Assembly (NCBI RefSeq): GCF_027943255.1
Contig: NC_072894.1
Span: 57,105,601 to 57,169,600, forward strand
DNA from: Anastrepha obliqua
Taxonomy: Eukaryota; Arthropoda; Insecta; Diptera; Tephritidae
Reading direction: 5' to 3'
Length of the DNA: 64,000 nt
Program-made: the position numbers and the translations under genes
Shown: one piece after another, positions 56,900-64,000 of the stretch
How the letters are laid out: each line of letters starts with the position of its first letter
How positions within the stretch are numbered: the first letter of the stretch is position 1
Notes under the pieces: model-generated
The model's input: the letters and a program-made list of their open reading frames with translations, nothing else
The model's database searches: none
What the model was told of the DNA's origin: nothing

Positions 56900-57865
56900 C
56901 CTCTAACTAGAAATAGAAAAAATCGGGCACTTGAACTATCCTTTATAAAAAAGTGGACGTACAGACAAAAGAGAAATATTTGCTTAGAACTATTTTTCAA
57001 ATCTAATATCTCGGAAGCGGTTAAGAATTGGGCATCATGTCATTTAAACAAATTAATTAGTAATATCCTAAACAGTGCTTTTCAATATTTGGGATAATCT
57101 GGCAATCCTGCATATCGTGAGATATGTCTTTCTAAACCCGTCTGGCAGAAAAAATTCTGAACATTTTACTTCACCATTAAAAAATAGAAATTTCAGCATT
57201 AGCCCACTTTCTGTTCAATTCATTTTTTCAGTGAAAAGTTTCAAGTGTCCCTTTAGGACTTCCTCACGCATAAATACCATAGTAGAGGTAGATGTGGGTA
57301 CTAATAGCTGTCATTCAGCATACATCATTTTTTGCTTCGTATGCTTGCAAGTGGATTTTTCGTATTACATATTGATTGCCTCTGAAAACAAGCCATTAGC
57401 GTAGTCTTTGTAAAACCATTCGACAACTCAGCATACATATAATTCATGATTAATAGTTTTTATCAAGTATAGAGAGGAAATTTGCATTCTATTGCCATTC
57501 GATTTTCGGGTTGATTACCTCTTTATACAATTTTTATCAAAAATGACTAATGCTATTTCTAGAGTACTTGGTAATTCCCATTGGAGTTTTTATTATGCTA
57601 TTCGCTGTCACCGTGACGTCCAATGCAAATATAAAGTTGACAGCATCTGGAATGTAGAGTGGTGGAGGGGGAGTGATTCAATTTGCACTGATTCAGCGCT
57701 TTCGCGCAAAAAACACTTCACAAAATGTTTCTTAGAGGGGCAAATAGCGAAAACCCAAATTGATGGGACACTCAAATTCAATATTGTTAAGTTTCCTTTT
57801 AATACTTGATTGGTGACAAATTTAACCAGAGTAGGTGATTTGGGATTTTTCGAAGTATAGAAGAA
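56900..57865. other. unassigned sequence
   Basis: ORFs at 57075-57404 and 57492-57809 have no recognisable domain. Confidence 0.35.
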
Positions 57866-57869
57866 AGTC

Positions 57870-58490
57870 TTTCGCATAATAGTATTTGCTTTTGCATTGG
57901 ATTTGTTTTTAAGAGTTTGGGAACTTAAAATGATAATCCAATACGAAACGTTGATGGAATACATTTTTTTTATTATACTCTGGTGGACAATTTTATAGCA
58001 TCTGTTTTTGATGATAAACGGCATGATATGCAGCAAATATCCGCCGCGTTAATGTGAACCAAGTATATGCGATCAGTACAGTTTTTGCCTACTTTGGCCA
58101 ATACATCTAGCCACTGGCGTCAATGGTGGCTTGAATATTTCATTAAATCGATTAGCGTTAAGCGCGCTGTATGACAAGTGGCGCCATCCTCTTGGAACCA
58201 AATGCCATCGATGTTTAGTAGATTAATTTTAGGAATTTTGTAATTCTGTCAGCATGGCTCGACAGTGCTAGGCATTCAGCTTAACGACAGCTACTTCTTC
58301 ATTCCAAAATAAATAAGGATGATGCCGCTGGTGCTCTATGAACTTCGCGAACAGGCGTTAAACTATTCATAATGACTAGCCAAACTTTACTTAAAAGAAA
58401 TGTCAACACAGTTTGCCTTTCTCCGCTATCGAACCATATTAATCGATATCGATGGTTCACATGCAGCTAAAAAAAAACACCCTATACAAG
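57870..58490 (-). pseudogene. DD41D-type element, family E, copy 3
   Basis: On the minus strand from 58490: GGTGTTTTTTTTTAGCTGCA, GTGAACCATCGATATCGATT, then codons LFILE*RSSCR..HCRAMLTELQN.., NIDGIWFQEDGATCHTARLTLIDLMK (second Asp, about 58200) and later TDRIYLVHINAAD. Stops are frequent. The largest family E copy in the window. Confidence 0.75.
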
Positions 58491-58559
58491 GTGGTTAAAA
58501 AATTACATATATTATAATATAAGTTTTTTTATAGTACATATATAGTATTGTTCAGGTGA

Positions 58560-59370
58560 AGAAGGTGAAGAAATTAAATTGAAGGCAGAATATAAATATC
58601 TTAGTGTCATTCTCACAGACAAAATGGCATTCGGCAAGCACTTAGAAGCCAGAAATACTTCAGCAAAAGCTAGTATTAATTGCACATGGAACGATTTTTT
58701 AGCGAAGCCACTAATTTCATAATAATAAACTTCAACTTCAAACTACCGGAGTTCACTCCAAATTATGCAATAATACTAGAAACTAATTTAGAAGATAGCC
58801 ACATTTATACTTTAGAACTACACATGAAGTATTATATATCTGCAAAACCATTTATAAACACAATTGCAACAGACTCCCACACAAACTAACACAAGGCATC
58901 TTGAATAAAAATGTGTTTTGGCTTAAGCATCTGAACGACATGGGCATGGAGTTTCGTCTGAAGTTAGAAGAAAACATCACCGCTATAGACTGGCAAGATC
59001 GCTGTGTGCAACTTCTTAACTAAATTAAAATTAAAGATCTCAACATGGCAAGGTAAAAAGCACAATCAAGCGCGACGCGAATTTATAAACATTTAGACTA
59101 CTCAAAAGGGGAATCATATATTAAAGAAGATACGCGACTAGCTGTCATTACAACAATTTTCATAGCAAGATGTAGTTTACTAAACCTAAATGCCACCACG
59201 TATGGAAAGACCCAGAAAATTTCCACTCTCTTCAATTTAAACGAGGAAGAAGATATGTATGTAGCACTTCTTTGGAAGATATTCGGTACTGAAGGAGATC
59301 AGAACAAGTCACCTTAACGCAGCAGAGCTAAATGAAGCAGAAATAAAAGATATACTTCCCTCGGGGGAGC
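58560..59370 (+). pseudogene. non-LTR ORF2 C-terminal fossil
   Basis: Plus strand: IKLKAEYKYLSVILTDKMAFGKHLEARNTSAKASINCTWNDFL (about 58574, post-RT region), FKLPEFTPNYAIILETNLEDSHIYTLELHMKY (about 58735), LNKNVFWLKHLNDMGMEFRLKLEENITAIDWQDRC (about 58900) and FNLNEEEDMYVALLWKIFGTEGD (about 59235, remnant of the Cys/His end). Frame changes and stops throughout. Confidence 0.7.
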
Positions 59371-59678
59371 CTGTAATCCATAGAGGGCACTCCCCAGGTG
59401 GAGGATAGGGGAACACCTCCCAGGTATGGGGGGTAGGAGAGAAAATATCTCTTGCGAATCGCACAGGTCGAAGACGTAAATTTCGTTAAAAAAACTCCCT
59501 CAACCCAAGGTGTGATGCGACACGTGCCTATTGGGTGGGTTTGTCAGCTCCCTTGGCGGGACAGGTGATCGTAAAAACCAGATGAACTGTTTAAACCAAA
59601 AAATAAAAGAAAGGAACAGACGCACTTAACAAACAGTCGGTCAAATGGATAAGGCGTACGAGCAAGCACTAACTGAGG

Positions 59679-60098
59679 ATGACTGGGTCACCCTCAGAGG
59701 ATGAGCTCTTGGCCTCCAGTCAAGAAACAATTGAGGGCAAAGCTGTGGGCCACAGTACGCCAACAACTAAAAATCAACCAACAACATCCGCTAAAGCTAT
59801 GGGGCAAAAACGTGGTAACAAAGGTCCCTCGAGGTATAAACTCTACCAAAGGTCTCTCGCTATCTTTTTCCGGATTCGAAAAAACGAGACCGAAGGTAAA
59901 GTTCATCCCAAAGATGAGACCGACAAGGCAAGATCTGAAAAGGTGGTTGACGAATACTTGTCATTCCAAGCCGCCAGTAAGACAGTTGCGAAAAAACGAA
60001 ACCGCTCTCATGACGAAACTGGGAAGGTAACAAACAAGCACAAGATCTCGGATCAGGGTGCAGTTGCCTGCAAACCTACCAAGCGTTTTACAAAGTGA
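59679..60098 (+). CDS. ORF1-like remnant of an R1/LOA-type retrotransposon, 139 aa
   Basis: ATG 59679 (MTGSPSEDELLASSQETIEG..) to TGA 60098. Ser/Thr-rich start, then a strongly basic region (GQKRGNKGPSRYKL.., AKKRNRSHDETGKVTNKHK). It is most likely the nucleic-acid-binding ORF1 product of the surrounding retrotransposon, shortened by frameshift: an upstream frame MDKAYEQALTEDDWVTLRG (59647) probably belongs to the same protein. No CCHC zinc knuckles were seen. Confidence 0.55.
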   Translation: MTGSPSEDELLASSQETIEGKAVGHSTPTTKNQPTTSAKAMGQKRGNKGPSRYKLYQRSLAIFFRIRKNETEGKVHPKDETDKARSEKVVDEYLSFQAASKTVAKKRNRSHDETGKVTNKHKISDQGAVACKPTKRFTK

Positions 60099-60536
60099 GG
60101 GGGCACGGGACCAATTTCAAATGGCATTGGTAGATGAAATCTCAAACCGCGGAAAACCAGTCAGAGATTGAGGCACGGTTGCTTCACATAGTCGTTGACC
60201 ATGTCATGACAAACCCGGAGGGTCAATCACCAGGTTTCGACTCCGTGGAGGTTGTTCGCGGTTACCGTGTAATTAAAATGGATGACTATTCCCACCCAAG
60301 GAAACGAGTAAACAGGGGTTTAAAGGTTGTCCAAATTAATCTGCAGCATTCATAAACTGAAATGGACAACCTAGCCATTCCCCTGGCGGAGAAGGACGTG
60401 GATATCCCACTAATTCAGGAACCCTGGGTGCGGAGCACCAAGGTGAAAGGGTTTATTGGGAAAAACTAATGACAGAGCATGTATTCTAGCTAAAAAACAT
60501 TTAAACACATTTTTAATTCCATTATATAGTTCACAG

Positions 60537-60776
60537 GAGCTTTCTCATGGCAGAAATGCACTCGGAGGTTTGCCATTGCCTGCGGAGGAGTGACCGCTAT
60601 TAGAAAAATGGTTTTCTTTATTTTGGTGTTTCACCGAAATTCGAACCTACGTTCTCTATGTGAGTTCCGAATTGTAGTTACGCACCAACCCATTCGGATA
60701 CGGCGGCCGCCATCAAGACGTACACCACAAATAGGAGGAGGAGCTCGGCCAAACACCCAAAAAGGGTGTACGCGCC

Positions 60777-60815
<39 letters not shown>
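60537..60815. mobile_element. tRNA-derived SINE, copy 12, with 5' inversion
   Basis: The 5' half (head at about 60712, CGGCCGCC..) lies inverted on the minus strand from 60537 to 60712. The 3' half (ATCAAGACGTACACCACAAA.. to ..CGCGCCAATTATATA and a TA tail ending near 60815) lies on the plus strand. The two join at the SINE 5' terminus. A 6-bp repeat ACAGGA flanks the whole. Removing the insert restores the host endonuclease frame (TATAGTTCACAGGATGTGAC). Confidence 0.88.
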
Positions 60816-60816
<1 letters not shown>

Positions 60817-61364
60817 GATGTGACGGCTGTTGAGATGGAATCCACTGACGGAGTCAGAATAACACTTGCCAATAACACCAAATCGCTCTCACCGAAAACC
60901 TTGAGAGTAGAGTCACGACGCTGGAGAAGAAATTTAGTAGACCCAACAAAACGTCCTGCCCCATAAAATTTATCGAAAAATCTCACCCTCCCTCGTGGAG
61001 CAGTGAGTTCTTAAAATTAAGGAAAAAATCTAGAACAACGTTTAACCTCAGCTACTCGACTAGAAATTGGGAATTGTTCAGAGAGTCGGAGACAGTACAA
61101 GAAGGCAATTAGGGCCACCAAGAAAGAGAGCTGGAGGGAATTTTGTTCGTCAATCGAATCCACCAGGAATTCTGCTAAGCTTAGCCGTGTTCTTTCCAAA
61201 GATCATTCAATAACTTCTTGGGTCAAGAAGCCTGATGGTACTTCGACTCCGACAGAAGAATCGTTAGAGCTTCTGCTAAACACACATTTTCCGGGGTGCA
61301 GCGTCCGCCAAAGTGGGAGGGGAAATATCTGGCGGAGCCAATATAATCCACAGCATCTTGCTCC

Positions 61365-61565
61365 GGTTAGAAACGCTCCGGCTCTGAAAGTATTCGATGC
61401 GCTACCAGCTGGTGGTAGCAGATTAAGAGGAAGGCCTCCTCTCCGTTGGAAAGATCAGGTGGAGAAGGACTTGGCTTTTTTTGGTGTGTCCAATTGGCGA
61501 GAAAGAAACGACTGGCGCGCTTAATTAAACTCCGCCAAAATTGCGTAAGCGGTTATCGTTCCAAT
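61365..61565 (+). pseudogene. RTE-like ORF2 C-terminal fragment
   Basis: The plus strand reads PVRNAPALKVFDALPAGGSRLRGRPPLRWKDQVEKDLAFFGVSNWRERNDWRA, then a stop and LNSAKIA. The RGRPPLRWKDQVE..NWRE motif is the typical C-terminal tail of RTE-type ORF2. It belongs to a different element from the R1/LOA fossil upstream. Confidence 0.72.
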
Positions 61566-61629
61566 TAAGAAGAAGGATGCGTTAATTCATACTGTATGCC
61601 AGATATACTTCGAGATCAACACGCAAGAA

Positions 61630-62010
61630 ACCATTGCTGTGTCCAAAGTGCTAAAAATTTGGGTTTATCACTGATAGTAAACCAAATTTAAAATTTTACC
61701 AAAATTACGATCCAAAGCATGTGGAGCATAATGTGCAGATTTGGCTTCTCTACAATCGCGGTAAAGTTATAAATACACCAGCCCAGAGGCACGACATAAA
61801 CGGGATTGGAAATTTGTGAGCCGTTTTGTAGAAAAGAGTCCATAAAAGACATCCAAAGAATGCAACAGCATTAAAAACTGCAATAATGGAAGAATGGCTG
61901 AACATGCCGAACGACACAAACAAATTGGTCCATTCCATGAAAAAGCGCATGCAAAATTTTATTAAAACTAATCAAAAAATTGAGTATTATCATTATTTGT
62001 TTAATAAAAA
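61630..62010 (+). pseudogene. Tc1-like transposase, C-terminal fossil
   Basis: The plus strand reads YDPKHVEHNVQIWLLYNRGKVINTPAQRHDINGIGNL and then VHKRHPKNATALKTAIMEEWLNMPNDTNKLVHSMKKRMQNFIKTN. The DPKH motif holds the second catalytic Asp. The third residue, normally Glu in SPDINPIENLW, is Gly here (NGIGNL). The catalytic DD34E site is therefore broken, and upstream domains are absent. Confidence 0.82.
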
Positions 62011-62014
62011 AAGC

Positions 62015-63640
62015 CGGTATTAATGTTCGTAAAATCAGTTTATTGCCAGTGTTGAAATAATGTTATTTTTATAGTTTTTTTTCTTGTTGCTTTAGTTGTT
62101 GTTTTTTCAAAGAATTTGCAGTTTTCACTATTAATTCCCTTTAAATGCTGCGTCAAAGATAAATAATAAGTTCTATTTTCTCTATTGAAAACGGAAAATA
62201 GAATTGATTTTCTATCTCAAAACTGGGCTTGACAAACTGTCTATGTACATGGAAATAACTAGAGCGCGGCCGAACTTTGCTACATGAAAAAAATTGGAGT
62301 TATCTATGTACATGCATACATACAAATATACAACGCTTGAAAAAATTTCAATAAAATATACAGCTGCGTACAATGGAATCCGATTAGGAGGCGAAGGCTG
62401 TAGGAAATAAACATCAATAATAGATATATGGCTTCTTGTGGGCTGTGCGTCCATGGAAATTGGCTACTGAGATTCTCAGCCTACCACTTTTCCCCCAAGT
62501 TACTTTTACCCTTTGTTTGTAATCATTGAAGTGCCCTCATGTGTATTTTCACGTAGTCTTAGCTACATCCCTTTAAAATATTTATCATTGAAAACCTTGC
62601 CATGCACCGTTTTGGCTTATTTTGTACACGGTTTTCGCGCGCTTATTACTCAATAATGGCTTGAACCAAAATGGGTTAGTATAAACATTTTTGCGATTTG
62701 TCGTTAGCTTTTGCCATCTTTTTAATCTTTATTTAATAAATTTCAACAGAAATTTTAGCCATTTTATTTTTCCGCTGGTGCTTTTTTCGGGTGTTAAATA
62801 TAACTGTTTAACATTAAATCACTAACTGCACGTTTCAAATTTGGCACGGCTTATACAGCAGTATGCACAACTTGTAGCCTCAGAGCAACGCCTACGTACT
62901 AAACAGCTCTCCACTATCTACCACTCTTTCCGCGCCAAAAAGGTTATACCTCACGGAGCTGGTTAGCTCAAAGGCTCCTAATTATCGTCTTCCATTTATT
63001 AGCTGATTTAATAAACTCCATAATATTTTATCCGTTTAAGTGTTAGAGTTTTCGGAAGCGTAGACGTGTTCAACATCTTCTTCCCTCTCCGTGCAGATTG
63101 GTCATCATTTTGGATGTGATTACATGTTTGTATATACAAGTTTACGTACTTGTAATATTTTCTTTCCAAAACACAAATGTATGTACATACATGAGTATAT
63201 GAAATCACATAAAAATATTACCTGAAGTAATAACTGCATAATTTTGGCTGCGAGTCTTTGTAATACGAGTACTTTACATTTCCACCAAGTCATATAAATT
63301 GTTTGAAATAAAATAGTTGCGCCTAAAAATATGCAATATTCATACGGACAAAATGCCCACACGGGCACTAGTGTCCATACCTACACAAATTAACCTCCAC
63401 CTTGGCACTATTTACGTATTCAACGATTTAGGCTTTCAGATAATTTTAAATTTTATAGTTTTGGTCCAAAGCCATTTCATTTCAGTGACCTTAATTGGAT
63501 ATCCTCTCCGGAAATAAGAAAAAAATAAAAATTTTTGCTGTTTTTCTAAGTTTTTCGACTTTTCCATTTTGCGTATAAAGGGCAAGCAATGCATCCGTTA
63601 AAGCCTCTAACCATCAGTCGCGTGTGAATTACTGTCAAGC
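62015..63640. other. unassigned AT-rich sequence
   Basis: CATACATA runs near 62310 and 63180. ORFs such as 62212-62454 and 63120-63368 show no recognisable domain. Confidence 0.35.
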
Positions 63641-63649
63641 CATCTGTAA

Positions 63650-64000
63650 TCTTAACAACGAAAAACGGTTTTGTGTCGAAAAACGTCATGAGCGACGAGA
63701 CGCATTTCCACTTAAGCGGTTACGTCAATAAGCGAATTCTTCGTTTTTGGGGCACTGAATAACCGCATGAAATGCAAGAAGAACCATTACATCTACTCAG
63801 TGGTACTGTGTGGTGCGCCATTCGCACTGGAGGAGGGTTTTTACTGTATCTTTTTGAGAAAGTCTCTGCTACTGGCGAATGTTAAAGGGCCATGACTAAC
63901 GATTGGTTTTTGCCGATATTGGATGAATGGGGCTTGGAAAACATGTGGTTTTCACAAAATAAGCATAAGAATTGCACTAAACGAATTATACACCGCGATT
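63650..64000 (+). pseudogene. DD41D-type transposase fossil (family G), runs off the window
   Basis: The plus strand reads MSDETHFHLSGYVNKRILRFWGTE (first Asp, about 63688) and, after a stop, PHEMQEEPLHLLSGTVWCAIRTGG. Next come AMTNDWFLPILDEWGLENMWFSQNKHKNCTKRIIHRD, where the usual QDGA(T)CHT second-Asp motif is degraded. It extends beyond 64000. Confidence 0.8.

Larger units (their letters stand above)
59375..61360 (+). pseudogene. R1/LOA-type non-LTR element, 5' half, with ORF1
   Basis: A G-rich 5' UTR-like stretch (GGGCACTCCCCAGGTGGAGG from about 59386) precedes an ORF1 remnant. Next are MKSQTAENQSEIEARLLHIVVDHVM (60134) and LKVVQINLQHS*TEMDNLAIPLAEKDVDIPLIQEPWV (about 60320), the start of an AP-endonuclease domain (N of QINLQHS, E of IQEPW). 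The domain continues NDRACILAKKHLNTFLIPLYSSQ | DVTAVEMES, interrupted by a SINE at 60537-60815, then PKTLRVE. The pre-RT region (AIRATKKESWREFCSSIEST.., SWVKKPDGTSTPTEESLELLLNTHFPG) ends near 61310. The RT domain is absent. Confidence 0.8.

Noticed and set aside
1..64000. A novel multi-gene defence, toxin or biosynthetic system
   Set aside because: All recognisable coding sequence belongs to known transposon classes, and no cluster of co-oriented unknown genes exists.

Overview
The window looks like intergenic, repeat-rich chromosomal DNA from a higher fly. It is AT-rich, full of CATA/GTAT-type microsatellites, and packed with insect transposon families: mariner, rosa-like DD41D elements, piggyBac, Tc1/Tc3-like elements, several non-LTR clades, a tRNA-derived SINE and MITEs. 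A tephritid-like acalyptrate fly is my inference from the mix of families; nothing in the window proves the species. I see no confident host protein-coding gene, no bacterial-type gene organisation, no CRISPR array and no genuine tRNA or rRNA gene. Two ORFs (34749-35027 minus, and one starting at 32543 plus) are the only fair host-exon candidates, and both are weak.

Layout. 0-5 kb: a SINE, a short MITE, an internally deleted mariner, otherwise unassigned. 5.3-6.5 kb: an extreme A/T homopolymer locus with a duplicated block and a degenerate tandem repeat of about 75 bp. 6.5-8.7 kb: unassigned. 8.7-10.5 kb: a deleted DD41D element beside a Tc3-like remnant. 12.9-18.2 kb: fossils of non-LTR retrotransposons, mariner and DD41D transposases, with a SINE inserted in an RNase H reading frame. 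19.1-19.85 kb: a TTAA-flanked MITE. 20.17-21.45 kb: an apparently intact 1.28-kb mariner, the only element here with a complete transposase. 23.1-25.9 kb: a SINE, then a nearly complete piggyBac-like element with TTAA target sites. 26-32 kb: non-LTR fossils, a deleted rosa-like element, SINEs and MITEs. 34-41.3 kb: a nested cluster (two mariners in one SINE, a MITE inside a non-LTR RNase H fossil) and a young 5'-truncated Jockey-like retrotransposon with a target duplication. 42.5-52.9 kb: more DD41D copies, MITEs, RTE-like fossils, and a mariner pseudogene. 53.3-57 kb: a SINE, an RTE fragment, and a second full-length but frameshifted mariner abutting a SINE. 58-61.6 kb: non-LTR fossils carrying an inverted (twin-priming-like) SINE. 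The window ends inside another DD41D transposase fossil.

How the elements relate. The intact mariner at 20168-21447 could in principle supply transposase to the relatives that share its ends (3189-3709, 36896-37416, 55307-56576). The SINE depends on RNA polymerase III promoter boxes in its tRNA-like head and on a LINE's machinery for insertion; which LINE is unknown. Most other elements are inactive, and several pairs share the same internal deletion, which suggests that deletion derivatives, not the full elements, were amplified. I did not find an undescribed biological system. The most informative signals are the SINE family and its rearranged copy, the piggyBac terminal architecture, the TTAA MITEs and the shared-deletion mariner lineages.
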